NCBI RefSeq assembly: GCF_023520895.1 | Contig: NZ_CP026029.1 | Location: 6,324,001-6,388,000, forward strand | Source of the DNA: Paenibacillus sp. PK3_47 | GTDB lineage: Bacteria > Bacillota > Bacilli > Paenibacillales > Paenibacillaceae | Direction of reading: 5' to 3' | DNA length: 64,000 bases | Shown: one piece after another, positions 49,314-58,272 of the stretch | Position numbering within the stretch: position 1 is the first letter of the stretch | How the letters are laid out: the number at the start of each line of letters is the position of its first letter | Position numbers and translations under genes: made by a program | Notes under the pieces: model-generated | Databases searched by the model: none | Told to the model about the DNA's origin: nothing | Seen by the model: only the letters and a program-made list of their open reading frames with translations

Positions 49314-50744
49314 ATGTCTGTTTACTTATCCAATTACTGGTCTCTTTATAGTGAATTCATCCATGTTTTCAAAGAATTAAAATATAGAGATATCCCCTTG
49401 GCGCTCATGACGAATTTCTATCAGCAAATTAATGATGAGCTTAGAAGTAATATGGAGCAGGAAGATTTTGCAGCGAAATTGAACAATCCGGGCATAAAGG
49501 AGCTAAGCGGAATTCAACCTTTTTTCGATAAAATGACAGCACCTTTAAACCGGACATTTAAGACAAATTCAAAGGGAAAGCTCCTGGTCAATCTGGACTA
49601 CACAAGAATTTCCGAGAAAACATTAAACGAACATTTCAGTCCAGATCATACATTAATATTGTCGCGTTCCCGAGCACCGGAGTACTTCGGAATTCCAAAT
49701 CTCTATATTGGTAATTTTAAGGGTGACACCAGATCCGCGGCCGAAGAGCTGGTCCAATCAGCAGCCTCAATTTTTGCAAAATATGAAGAACATCCGGCGT
49801 ACGGCCATCCTTTTTTCAGTCAAACCTTCATTAAGCGGATTCCCGGGATTATAGATACCATAGAAACGGTTTTTAATCTTTACGATCAAAACCCGGTTGG
49901 TGCTGTCTTGATAGGCACAACAGAAGATGTTGTCAGCCGGTCTCTTGCAATCATCGGAGGTATGAAGGGAATCCCCGGCATCTGCCTGCAGCATGGGATT
50001 TTAATGGGGGAAGAAGCCTTTATTCCCGTGTTCTCTAGTCATGTTGGGGTATACGGAGAATATGAAAAAGCGTGGTATGTGACAAGAGGGCTTGAAGAAC
50101 AACGGATCGCAGTGATCGGCCATCCCCGTTATGATGAAATTTTTGCTTCTACACGACAGCCTGATCCGGCAATTTTTGAAGCGTTTGATCTTGATCCGGA
50201 CAAAATCACGTTATTAGTAGCTACAGGCCCCCAGTTAGATGCCCGTAAGATACAGACGCTGGTGACGGAGCTGGTTGCGGGCGGACAATTCCAGGTCATC
50301 ATTAAACCTCATCCGTGGGAGCTATCCAAAAAACTGATATCACTCTATACAGACCTGGAACAGAAGCATAAATCTGTCCATGTGATCCAGGATAGAAAAG
50401 TAGATACACGGGATTTGATTCTGCATTCAGATGGTGTCATCGCTACACTTTCCACCGTGGCATTGGAAGGTTTGTTATTTAATAAGCCTGTCTTCGTCTA
50501 TTATTTCATTACTGCAAATCGTGAATACGATTATTATAATACCCTGGAAAACTATATTCAGAACGAACCGGAAGAATTAATTAACACCGTCTCTTTATAT
50601 TTTACAACGGAAGAAGAGAAATTAAAGTATGAAGAAGTGAAGAAGAGGTTTTTGCTGCATTCGTATCAAGTACGGCATTCCGGTGAAGAGCTTTTACATT
50701 TAATTCATCAATTAATGGAGCGTTATAATCATGAACATAAGTAA
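49314..50744 (+). CDS. SpsB-like capsular/teichoic-type glycosyl or glycerophosphotransferase
   Basis: 476 residues, close to the length of B. subtilis SpsB (as I recall it). The N-terminal 180 residues are unfamiliar. The C-terminal half is GT-B like: GIPGICLQHGILMGEEAF, RIAVIGHPRYDEIF, FQVIIKPHPWELSKK and DGVIATLSTVALEGLLFNKPVFVYYF, the pattern of CDP-glycerol glycerophosphotransferases and capsule transferases. Its stop overlaps the aminotransferase start by 14 bp. It probably transfers the finished nonulosonate or another unit to the growing surface glycan. The precise donor is not determined. Confidence 0.75.
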   Translation: MSVYLSNYWSLYSEFIHVFKELKYRDIPLALMTNFYQQINDELRSNMEQEDFAAKLNNPGIKELSGIQPFFDKMTAPLNRTFKTNSKGKLLVNLDYTRISEKTLNEHFSPDHTLILSRSRAPEYFGIPNLYIGNFKGDTRSAAEELVQSAASIFAKYEEHPAYGHPFFSQTFIKRIPGIIDTIETVFNLYDQNPVGAVLIGTTEDVVSRSLAIIGGMKGIPGICLQHGILMGEEAFIPVFSSHVGVYGEYEKAWYVTRGLEEQRIAVIGHPRYDEIFASTRQPDPAIFEAFDLDPDKITLLVATGPQLDARKIQTLVTELVAGGQFQVIIKPHPWELSKKLISLYTDLEQKHKSVHVIQDRKVDTRDLILHSDGVIATLSTVALEGLLFNKPVFVYYFITANREYDYYNTLENYIQNEPEELINTVSLYFTTEEEKLKYEEVKKRFLLHSYQVRHSGEELLHLIHQLMERYNHEHK

Positions 50745-51939
50745 ATTAGCCATCCATGGAGGAACTCCCGTACGTGCCCGTTACTTGCCTTATGGAAAAC
50801 AAGTCATCGATGAGGAGGATATCCAGTCGGTGATTAAGGTACTGCAAAGTGATCACCTGACAAGCGGGCCTGCCATTGCACAGTTTGAAGCTGACATCGC
50901 AAGCTTTACAGGAGCAAAGTATGCCGTGGCATTCACAAGCGGAACAGCAGCTTTACATGGTGCCTGTTATGCAGCCGGGATCGGCGAAGGGGATGAGGTG
51001 ATTACCACTCCAATGACTTTTGCAGCTTCTGCTAACTGTGTATTATACCTGGGAGGTACACCCGTATTCGCAGATATTGATCCGTTTACCTATAATCTGG
51101 ATCCCGCACGGATAAAGGAACGGATAACAGCACATACAAAAGCCATCATTCCGGTTCATTTTACGGGCCAGCCGGCCGAGCTGGATGAAATCCTCACAAT
51201 CGCCAAAGAACACAACCTGGTTGTCATTGAAGATGCTGCCCATGCGCTTGGCGCAAAATATAAGAATAAATCGATTGGTTCCATTGGCGACATGACGATG
51301 TTCAGCTTTCACCCTGTAAAGCATATAACAACGGGAGAAGGAGGGGTGATTACTACAGATAACCCAATGTACTATGAGAAACTGCTGCAATTCCGCACAC
51401 ACGGCATAACAAGAGACCAAAAGCTGTTACAGAAAAACCATGGACCCTGGTATTATGAAATGCAGTTCCTCGGATTTAACTACAGGATTACAGATATTCA
51501 AGCATCACTGGGCATATCACAATTAAAAAAAATCGGGAGTTTTATAGAGAAGCGCAGACAGATATCGGAGTTCTATACCAAAGAACTGGCTTCAATAGAA
51601 GAGATCGTTCTTCCGCATCAGCTGTCCTATGTCGATTCAAGCTGGCATCTGTATATTCTAAGACTGCAGCTTTCCAGACTAACTGCCGGCAGGAAAGAGA
51701 TATTTCAAGCACTGCAAAAGGAAAATATCGGTGTTAATGTCCACTATATCCCTGTCTATCATCATCCTTATTACGAAAGCTTAGGTTTTCAAAAAGCCAT
51801 TTGTCCAGTTGCTGAAAGCTGTTATGAACAATTTATTACTCTCCCTCTATATGCCGGGATGGATCATCGTGATATGGCAGATGTTGTTGATGCTGTGAAG
51901 AAGGTGATCAGCTACTATTCCAACCAAAGAAGAGAGTGA
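50731..51939 (+). CDS. DegT/DnrJ/EryC1 aminotransferase (SpsC/PseC-like)
   Basis: 402 residues, PLP-dependent sugar aminotransferase. Landmarks: YAVAFTSGTAALHGACYAAG (PLP phosphate site), VIEDAAHALGAKYK (Asp that pairs with the PLP ring), MTMFSFHPVKHITTGEGGVI (Schiff-base Lys in SFHPVKHITTGEGG), and NYRITDIQASLGISQLKK. The HPVKxITTGEGG form is that of PseC/SpsC-type enzymes, which aminate UDP-4-keto-6-deoxy sugars at C4. In the pseudaminate pathway this follows the 4,6-dehydratase, which is not found in the window. Start and stop overlap both neighbours. Confidence 0.92.
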   Translation: MNISKLAIHGGTPVRARYLPYGKQVIDEEDIQSVIKVLQSDHLTSGPAIAQFEADIASFTGAKYAVAFTSGTAALHGACYAAGIGEGDEVITTPMTFAASANCVLYLGGTPVFADIDPFTYNLDPARIKERITAHTKAIIPVHFTGQPAELDEILTIAKEHNLVVIEDAAHALGAKYKNKSIGSIGDMTMFSFHPVKHITTGEGGVITTDNPMYYEKLLQFRTHGITRDQKLLQKNHGPWYYEMQFLGFNYRITDIQASLGISQLKKIGSFIEKRRQISEFYTKELASIEEIVLPHQLSYVDSSWHLYILRLQLSRLTAGRKEIFQALQKENIGVNVHYIPVYHHPYYESLGFQKAICPVAESCYEQFITLPLYAGMDHRDMADVVDAVKKVISYYSNQRRE

Positions 51940-53711
51940 GCGAAGTGGCCAGAGTAAAAGTGATTGCCGAGATTGCCAATGCCCACCTGGGTGACCCTGC
52001 AAGACTGACAGAATTGATCATTGCCGCCGCAGACAGCGGCGCAGATGGGGTGAAATTTCAGTGGTTTAAGTACGACAGTATCGCAACACCGGACTTTATT
52101 CATTATCAGCTTTACACTGATTTGTTTATTGATAAGGAGATATGGGCCGATGCGCTAAAGCTTGCGAAAAGTCTGGGCTTGGAAGTTTGGGCGGACATAT
52201 ACGATGAATGGGGAGTTGAAGTATTAGCGGAGCTTGAAAGCCTGGTCGACGGCTTGAAATTAGCAGCAACAGTGCTGCAGTCGGAAGCTTTAATTCAAGC
52301 GTTGAAGCGGTTTGATAAACCCATATTAATAGGTGTGGGGGGGTGGTTTGAAGAAGAAATGGATCAACAGCTATCTTTTATTAAAAATAACTTTAAAGGT
52401 CCGCTCATTTTAATGCATGGTTTTCAGGGATATCCTACGCGGACAGAAGATTCCAATCTTAGCCGTCTCTTTTATTACAAACAAAAATATCAGCTGGAAG
52501 TTGGCTTTGCCGATCACGAAGATGCCGCCACTGAAATGGCCATAGACCTGCCTGTCTATGCCTATTTATTGGGAGCCGGAGTCATTGAGAAGCATATTAC
52601 CATTAACCGTTCAGCGAAAGGGATCGACTATTATTCCGCACTGGAACCGCATGAATTCAAAGTAATGGTTGAGAAGCTGCGCAGAGCAGAGGTGGTATAC
52701 GGCAGCCTGGAAGTCAAAGAATCCGAAAGAAAGTATCTTGAAGATTCCTCCTTTAGAATAGTGTCCAGACAAGCGATTCGTCCCGGTGAGATCATTTCGC
52801 CAGATAAAATAATATATAAGCGCTCTTCCGTACCTGACGCATTTAGGGCACAACATGCAGAACAATTCCCCCTTATCTCAAAATTATATATTCCTGCAGA
52901 TACACCCATCTCTCCTGATATGGTTAAAAAACCCAAAGTTTGCATTGTAGTCATTTGCAGATTGAAATCCACCAGACTTCGGCAAAAGGCTCTGCTGCCT
53001 GTTCATGGTGTTGCAGCGATAGAAAGATGTCTGATCAATTGCCTGGCAATGCCTGATTGTGATCAGGTAGTCCTGGCAACCTCTGATCTTCCGGAGGATC
53101 AGCCGCTTACGGGTTATAATTTGGATAACAGGGTGCAAATCGTTACCGGAGACCCGGCTGATGTTGCGTCAAGAATGCTGAAAGCCGCCGAAGCAGCAAA
53201 TGCAGATATTGTTGTCCGCGTCACAGGTGATAATCCGGCTATATCTCCAGAAATCCTCGCGTTTTTAACCAATCAGCATATAACAAGCGGAGCCGATTTC
53301 ACCCATGCAAAGAAGTCTACCATCGGTACTGCCGGAGATGTAATTACTGTTGAAGCCCTTAAACGACTGGTGCATTTATTAGAGCACTCCGCCGATCGTA
53401 CTTATACCGAATATCTGTCATTTTATTTTATGAACAACCCGGCACTGTTTCATGTGAATTCGGCTGATCTTCCTGAACAATGGATTATGCCGGATTGGAG
53501 ATTAACCCTGGATGAAGCCAAGGATTTAGAACTGCTGGAGAACCTATATAAAGGTCTGGATGCAGGAAAACGTCCGCTTTATTTTGAAGAATTAAAGTCT
53601 TTTCTGTTGAGTAACCCGCAGCTGGCGGATATGAATAGGGAAATCAAAGTGAAATGGCTGGATGATCCATCGCTGATTCATAAGCTTAATGAAGTCACTA
53701 CATTCATATAA
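51936..53711 (+). CDS. Fused nonulosonate synthase and cytidylyltransferase (SpsE-SpsF fusion)
   Basis: 591 residues starting at GTG 51936, overlapping the aminotransferase stop. Residues about 5-260 are a NeuB-type synthase: VIAEIANAHLGD, GADGVKFQWFKYDS, ILMHGFQGYPT, VGFADHEDAATEMAIDLPVY, GAGVIEKHITINR. Residues about 270-325 are an SAF domain (VSRQAIRPGEIISPDKIIYK). Residues about 332-591 are a CMP-sugar cytidylyltransferase: CIVVICRLKSTRLRQKALLP, VVLATSDLPED, VTGDPADVASRML, VVRVTGDNPAISPEI. B. subtilis has these as two genes, spsE and spsF. The fusion should condense PEP with a hexosamine and then activate the acid with CTP. No stop or frameshift lies between the halves. Confidence 0.9.
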   Translation: MSEVARVKVIAEIANAHLGDPARLTELIIAAADSGADGVKFQWFKYDSIATPDFIHYQLYTDLFIDKEIWADALKLAKSLGLEVWADIYDEWGVEVLAELESLVDGLKLAATVLQSEALIQALKRFDKPILIGVGGWFEEEMDQQLSFIKNNFKGPLILMHGFQGYPTRTEDSNLSRLFYYKQKYQLEVGFADHEDAATEMAIDLPVYAYLLGAGVIEKHITINRSAKGIDYYSALEPHEFKVMVEKLRRAEVVYGSLEVKESERKYLEDSSFRIVSRQAIRPGEIISPDKIIYKRSSVPDAFRAQHAEQFPLISKLYIPADTPISPDMVKKPKVCIVVICRLKSTRLRQKALLPVHGVAAIERCLINCLAMPDCDQVVLATSDLPEDQPLTGYNLDNRVQIVTGDPADVASRMLKAAEAANADIVVRVTGDNPAISPEILAFLTNQHITSGADFTHAKKSTIGTAGDVITVEALKRLVHLLEHSADRTYTEYLSFYFMNNPALFHVNSADLPEQWIMPDWRLTLDEAKDLELLENLYKGLDAGKRPLYFEELKSFLLSNPQLADMNREIKVKWLDDPSLIHKLNEVTTFI

Positions 53712-53734
53712 CCATAAAGAGTCGGGTGCTAAAG

Positions 53735-54649
53735 ATGATGAACCATTCTAAACTTATGCTCGGGACGGCTCAATTGGGCGGGAAATACGGCATTGCGAAT
53801 ATAGCGGGTATGCCGTCCTTCCAAAAAAGCTGCGAACTGATTCAGTATGCTGCTGCCTCAGGGATTCGTTATTTGGACACTGCACCGGGATACGGGGATA
53901 GTGAACGAATCATTGGAAACTGTTTGAAACGAATGGAGTTGAACAGCCGGCCTAATATTGTGACGAAGCTTCCTTCTATACAGAGGTTAGGTCTCAAAAC
54001 GGAAGAAGAGCGAAAACAGTTTGTGTATTCCTCCATCGCGTCTTCTCAGAAATATTTACAGCTGTGCGCTTTAGATACCTGCCTCTTACATGATCCCGGG
54101 GATATGTACTACCAGAGCGGCGGGATCCTCACAATTCTCCGTGAACTGAAGGAACAAAAGATTATTCATAAATTAGGCGTTTCGGTATATGATCTGCAGG
54201 ATATTGAGCTGTTTTTAGACTTCGATTGTTTTGACTGCATCCAGCTCCCCGTTAATTTGTTTGACCAGAGATTGATTGGAAATGGAATGCTTGAAACGCT
54301 CTCCAAAAAGGGAATAGAGGTATTTGCACGCAGTATCTATCTCCAAGGACTATTGTTAATGGATGCTGCGAATCTTCCTGAACCGCTGAAATTAGCCAAA
54401 GTGCCTTTGGAATCCTTATCTGAATACAGCTTAGAAACAGGAATATCCATAAAGGAGCTTTCCTTTCTGTTTGTAAGAGATCTTCCAGGTATATCCCGGA
54501 TCATTGTCGGGTGTGAGACGATAGGGCAATTGCGGGATAATCTGAGACTGATGGAGTTACCTCCTCTAAATCAAGAGAGAATGCAAGAGATCCGTCATTT
54601 ATTCGCTGATGTTCCTCTAAAGATTATTGACCCCAGGATGTGGAGTTGA
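53735..54649 (+). CDS. Aldo/keto reductase of the glycan cluster
   Basis: About 304 residues. The start is either ATG 53735 or GTG 53726; neither has a strong site. AKR landmarks: KLMLGTAQLGGKYGIAN, IRYLDTAPGYGDSERIIGN (Asp, Tyr), NIVTKLPS (Lys), LDTCLLHDPGD (His), and the C-terminal ISRIIVGCETIGQLRDNL. This branch of short AKRs is common in nonulosonate and LPS clusters, where its role is mostly unassigned. It probably reduces a keto sugar intermediate. It lies 14-23 bp after the fusion gene and 1 bp before the SDR gene. Confidence 0.87.
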   Translation: MMNHSKLMLGTAQLGGKYGIANIAGMPSFQKSCELIQYAAASGIRYLDTAPGYGDSERIIGNCLKRMELNSRPNIVTKLPSIQRLGLKTEEERKQFVYSSIASSQKYLQLCALDTCLLHDPGDMYYQSGGILTILRELKEQKIIHKLGVSVYDLQDIELFLDFDCFDCIQLPVNLFDQRLIGNGMLETLSKKGIEVFARSIYLQGLLLMDAANLPEPLKLAKVPLESLSEYSLETGISIKELSFLFVRDLPGISRIIVGCETIGQLRDNLRLMELPPLNQERMQEIRHLFADVPLKIIDPRMWS

Positions 54650-54650
54650 C

Positions 54651-55448
54651 ATGGAGACTGCAATTCATGAACTTTTCAGTTTAAAAGGTCAAACGGCGGT
54701 CGTGACAGGTGGTGCGGGTTATTTAGGAAAAGCAATCTCAGAAAGTCTGGCCGAGGCCGGTGCTGCTGTGTATATCGTAAGTTCAAATGAAATAAAATGC
54801 AGGCATTTGGCGGAGAAGCTTACAGAAACAACTGGATCCAAGTGCTTTGGTGAATACATCGATATCCGAAAAGAGGCATCTGTAAAAGCATGTTTTCAGC
54901 AAATTTATGAGACTGCAGGACGTATAGATATCTTGGTTAATAATGCGGCATTCAGCTCGCCGGGGCCCTTAATCTCCATGAGTGAGGACGAATGGCTGAA
55001 AGGGATGGATGGAACGATCAATGGAACTTTCAGATGTACTGCAGCTGTATTGCCTTACATGATGGAGCAAAAAAAGGGTTCGATCATTAATGTATCCTCC
55101 ATGTATGGTGCAGTCTCTCCTAACCCTGAAGTCTATGGCGGCAGCGGGATGGATAACCCGGCTAATTACGGGGCAGGTAAAGCGGCAATTAATCAGTTCA
55201 CCCGTTATATTGCCTGCCACTACGGTAAATATGGGATTCGGGCAAATACAGTATCACCGGGTCCGTTTCCCCATCCGGCCGTTCAAGCAAATGTGCAATT
55301 CATCAAAAACCTTGAAGCCAAAAATCCCTTGGGCAGGATCGGTAAACCCGGGGATCTGAAAGGAATTATGGTTCTTCTCGCTTCTGCTGCCTCGGATTAT
55401 ATAACGGGTGGGAATATAACGGTTGATGGCGGCTGGACGGCATGGTAA
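54651..55448 (+). CDS. Short-chain dehydrogenase/reductase of the glycan cluster
   Basis: 265 residues from ATG 54651, five bases after GGAG. Classical SDR: TAVVTGGAGYLGKAIS (cofactor), DILVNNAAFSS (NNAA), SIINVSSMYGAVS (catalytic Ser), NYGAGKAAINQFTRYIA (Tyr-x3-Lys), NTVSPGPFPHP and the C-terminal GGNITVDGGWTAW. It follows the aldo/keto reductase without a gap and overlaps pseG by 7 bp. It likely reduces or oxidises a sugar intermediate of the surface glycan; close relatives in similar clusters are annotated only as oxidoreductases. Confidence 0.9.
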   Translation: METAIHELFSLKGQTAVVTGGAGYLGKAISESLAEAGAAVYIVSSNEIKCRHLAEKLTETTGSKCFGEYIDIRKEASVKACFQQIYETAGRIDILVNNAAFSSPGPLISMSEDEWLKGMDGTINGTFRCTAAVLPYMMEQKKGSIINVSSMYGAVSPNPEVYGGSGMDNPANYGAGKAAINQFTRYIACHYGKYGIRANTVSPGPFPHPAVQANVQFIKNLEAKNPLGRIGKPGDLKGIMVLLASAASDYITGGNITVDGGWTAW

Positions 55449-56542
55449 CAGGATATTTTCCGGGCATTAACATCTTTTTCCGGGTCGATTCTTCCTATGA
55501 GATGGGCACGGGGCATGTCATGCGCTGCCTGACGCTTGCCGATGAGCTTAAAGCCAGGAATGCTAAAGTTTCATTTGTTTGCCGTGATTTACCCGGGAAC
55601 TTGGCAGACTATATCAGGAACAAAGGTTATCCAGTATTTATACTGCCTTTTCAGGCTGAAGAGGCTTATCCATCCTGGCTGCAAGTGGACTTCAAGACCG
55701 ATGCGCTGGAAACTGCACAAATCCTTACTGCATGCACTCCAGTGGATTGCCTGATTATTGACCATTACGGAATCGATCTAAGATGGGAAAAATTAATTGA
55801 AGCGAATGCGGCGAAGATTATAGTGATCGATGATTTGGCTGACCGGCCGCATCTATGCAGCATTGTATTGGATCCGAATAGTTCCAGTGACGAAGACCGG
55901 TATCATGCTCTGGTCCCGGACAGCTGCATTCAATTGGTAGGGACCGGTTATGCAATCCTTCGGCCGGAATTTCGGACAGTGCGAAAGCAGTTAGCAGCAC
56001 GCGATGGCAGAATCCACAGAATACTTGTCTTTTTTGGCGGCACAGATCCTACTAATGACACATTAAAAACACTGCAGGTATTAAATAAACCCCAATATTC
56101 TTATTTATCCATTGACGTGGTAGCAGGTAAAAATAACAGAAACAAGGTTCTTATAGAAGACCTATGCAGCCATATGGCAAATGCATGGTTTCACTGTCAG
56201 ATCGATAACATGGCTGAGCTGATGGGAAAGGCCGATCTTTCCATCGGGGCGGGCGGAAGCTCCACCTGGGAGCGGTGTTATTTAGGGCTGCCTTCACTTT
56301 CCATTGTAACTGCAGATAACCAGAGAGCAATCACACAACACGTGCATGATAAAGGGGCGACGTTTTGCTTGGGTGACAGCGCTGAAGTTAAACCGGAAAG
56401 AATTGAGCATGAAATCAATAAGCTGCTTACCAGCCCCGCTCTGGTGAAGGAGATGTCCCGGCAAGCCCTCCAGCTGATGGGGGAGGATAAATGGGGTGCG
56501 GTTGTAGACCTGATTATGGGAGGGGACCATGCCATCCATTAA
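55442..56542 (+). CDS. pseG: PseG-like UDP-sugar hydrolase
   Basis: 366 residues. The family signature is complete: FRVDSSYEMGTGHVMRCLTLAD at the N-terminus (the GxGHxxR loop with catalytic His), IIDHYGIDLRWE, IVIDDLADRPH, ILVFFGGTDPTNDTLK and GAGGSSTWERCYLGLPSL. PseG removes UDP from UDP-2,4-diacetamido-trideoxy-hexose, giving the free sugar for the synthase; SpsG is the B. subtilis relative. It overlaps both neighbours. Its presence with pseH and pseI marks the product as pseudaminic acid-like. Confidence 0.92.
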   Translation: MVTGYFPGINIFFRVDSSYEMGTGHVMRCLTLADELKARNAKVSFVCRDLPGNLADYIRNKGYPVFILPFQAEEAYPSWLQVDFKTDALETAQILTACTPVDCLIIDHYGIDLRWEKLIEANAAKIIVIDDLADRPHLCSIVLDPNSSSDEDRYHALVPDSCIQLVGTGYAILRPEFRTVRKQLAARDGRIHRILVFFGGTDPTNDTLKTLQVLNKPQYSYLSIDVVAGKNNRNKVLIEDLCSHMANAWFHCQIDNMAELMGKADLSIGAGGSSTWERCYLGLPSLSIVTADNQRAITQHVHDKGATFCLGDSAEVKPERIEHEINKLLTSPALVKEMSRQALQLMGEDKWGAVVDLIMGGDHAIH

Positions 56543-57143
56543 TGATTATACACTGAAGCAATTAGGCCCTGACGAAATAAACCTTGTATGGGAATGGCGT
56601 AATGCGGATCATATACGGCCCTTTATGAATCAGGATGACATTATTCCGCTAGATGAGCATATTGCCTGGGTGAAGGCTGTAGAGAAAGACGCCAGTAAAG
56701 TGCTGAAGCTGTGCTTTTATCAGGAAAAACCCGTTGGTTTGGTAAGCTTTTCACGAATAGACTCCAAGAACCATACTTGTGAATGGGGATTTTATATCGG
56801 AGATAAATCCTGCCCCGCCGGTTCCGGCAAAATCATGGGGATTTTGGCTTTGGATTACATTTTTAAAGAACAACCAATGCGGAAGGTATGCGCCCAAATC
56901 CTGGACTTTAACTGGAAGAGCCTGTCCTACCACCGGAAATTAGGTTTTGCTGAAGAAGGCAGGCTGGTCAGGCAAATTTTAAGAAACCATAAATATGTAG
57001 ATGTCGTGTTGATGAGCCTTTTCAAGGAACAATGGGAGCAGCAAAGTGAATTTTTGAAGGAGGAGGTTGCGGGGGCAAATGAAGGAAATACAGATCGGCA
57101 GCAGACATATAGGAAAGGACAATCCTCCTTTTATCATAGCTGA
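56529..57143 (+). CDS. pseH: PseH-like GNAT N-acetyltransferase
   Basis: 204 residues. GNAT fold of the PseH group: EINLVWEWRNADHIRPFMNQDD, DEHIAWVKAV, VGLVSFSRID, EWGFYIGD, GSGKIMGILALDYIF and NWKSLSYHRKLGFAEEGRL. PseH acetylates the 4-amino group of the UDP-sugar with acetyl-CoA. GGAGGGGACC lies before the ATG. The last 25 or so residues run into the pseI gene in another frame and look like non-conserved tail, as if an original stop had been lost by a small indel. The catalytic domain is unaffected. Confidence 0.9.
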   Translation: MPSINDYTLKQLGPDEINLVWEWRNADHIRPFMNQDDIIPLDEHIAWVKAVEKDASKVLKLCFYQEKPVGLVSFSRIDSKNHTCEWGFYIGDKSCPAGSGKIMGILALDYIFKEQPMRKVCAQILDFNWKSLSYHRKLGFAEEGRLVRQILRNHKYVDVVLMSLFKEQWEQQSEFLKEEVAGANEGNTDRQQTYRKGQSSFYHS

Positions 57144-58131
57144 AATGTCAGGAAATCATAATCAGTCGCTTGAGCGGGCATTGGATATTGTAAAGGCAGC
57201 GGCAAAAGCCGGGGCGCATGCGTTTAAAATTCAAACGTATACTCCGGAAACGATGACTCTTCCTATCCAGGACGGAGACTTCAGGATCGAATCAGGCGGA
57301 CTTTGGAAAGGAAGGTCTCTATTTGATCTCTATAAAGAGGCGCATACTCCATGGAAATGGCATCAGCCGATTTTTGAAACCTGTAAGAAATTGGGGATGA
57401 TTCCGTTCAGTACAGCCTTTGATGAAACCTCGCTTGAATTTTTGGAATCCCTGGATGCGGCCTGCTACAAAATTGCCTCCTTCGAAAACAATGATATTCC
57501 ATTATTAAAAAAAGTCGCTTCTACAGGAAAACCAATGATTATTTCAACCGGATTGGCTTCGCTTGGTGAAATTGAAAACATCGTTAACACTATATCGGCT
57601 GCAGGCTGCAAGGATTATATTTTGTTAAAATGCACGAGCAGCTATCCCGCTTCGCCTGAAAACTCGAATCTGAATACGATCCCCTATTTAAGAGAGGTTT
57701 TTCATTGTCAGGTCGGTCTGTCCGACCACACCTTGGGAATTGGAGCAGCTGTGGCAAGTGTAGCGCTGGGAAGCACCGTCATTGAAAAGCATTTTACCCT
57801 TAACCGTGAAGAAGGCGGCGTTGATTCTGCCTTTTCCCTGGAGCCTGATGAATTCGCATCACTTGTAAAAGAAACGGACACGGCCTGGAAGTCATTGGGT
57901 AAAGTTTCAACCGGTCCAACGAAAGAAGAAGAACATTCACTTCAATTCCGACGGTCCATTTATATTTCCAGGGATATCCGTGCAGGTGAAGTGTTGACGG
58001 CAGAAAACATAAGAGTGATCCGGCCAGGATTTGGTTTGGAACCGAAATACTATGATCTGCTGTTAGGGAAAAAAATAAACAGGGATCTTAAACGCGGAAC
58101 TCCTTTAACCTGGGAGCTGTTACTGGAATAA
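57079..58131 (+). CDS. pseI: Pseudaminic acid synthase
   Basis: 350 residues from ATG 57079; a TTG at 57067 abuts the GGAGG site. NeuB/PseI landmarks in order: FIIAEMSGNHNQSLERALDI, GAHAFKIQTYTPETMTL, CYKIASFENND, LKCTSSYPASPENSNL, QVGLSDHTLGIGAAVAS, STVIEKHFTLNREEGGVDSAFSLEP, then a C-terminal SAF domain (YISRDIRAGEVLTAENIRVIRPG). TYTPETMT and the FSLEP end are PseI-like rather than NeuB-like. It condenses phosphoenolpyruvate with 2,4-diacetamido-2,4,6-trideoxy-altrose. This is the second synthase in the cluster. A terminator follows 19 bp after the stop. Confidence 0.93.
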   Translation: MKEIQIGSRHIGKDNPPFIIAEMSGNHNQSLERALDIVKAAAKAGAHAFKIQTYTPETMTLPIQDGDFRIESGGLWKGRSLFDLYKEAHTPWKWHQPIFETCKKLGMIPFSTAFDETSLEFLESLDAACYKIASFENNDIPLLKKVASTGKPMIISTGLASLGEIENIVNTISAAGCKDYILLKCTSSYPASPENSNLNTIPYLREVFHCQVGLSDHTLGIGAAVASVALGSTVIEKHFTLNREEGGVDSAFSLEPDEFASLVKETDTAWKSLGKVSTGPTKEEEHSLQFRRSIYISRDIRAGEVLTAENIRVIRPGFGLEPKYYDLLLGKKINRDLKRGTPLTWELLLE

Positions 58132-58149
58132 CAGAGCGCAAGGTGCATG

Positions 58150-58178
58150 GCCTCCTGTAGATACAGGGGGCTTTTTTT
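58150..58178 (+). terminator. Terminator of the glycan cluster
   Basis: GCCTCCTGT-agat-ACAGGGGGC (one G-T pair) followed by seven T. Confidence 0.9.
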
Positions 58179-58272
58179 GGTGAAATCACGAATGTATTTT
58201 AAACAAAAGCACATAATAATTTCTGATTAAATGGTATTGAAAGAATTTGCGAAAAGAGAGGAATTATCAAAT

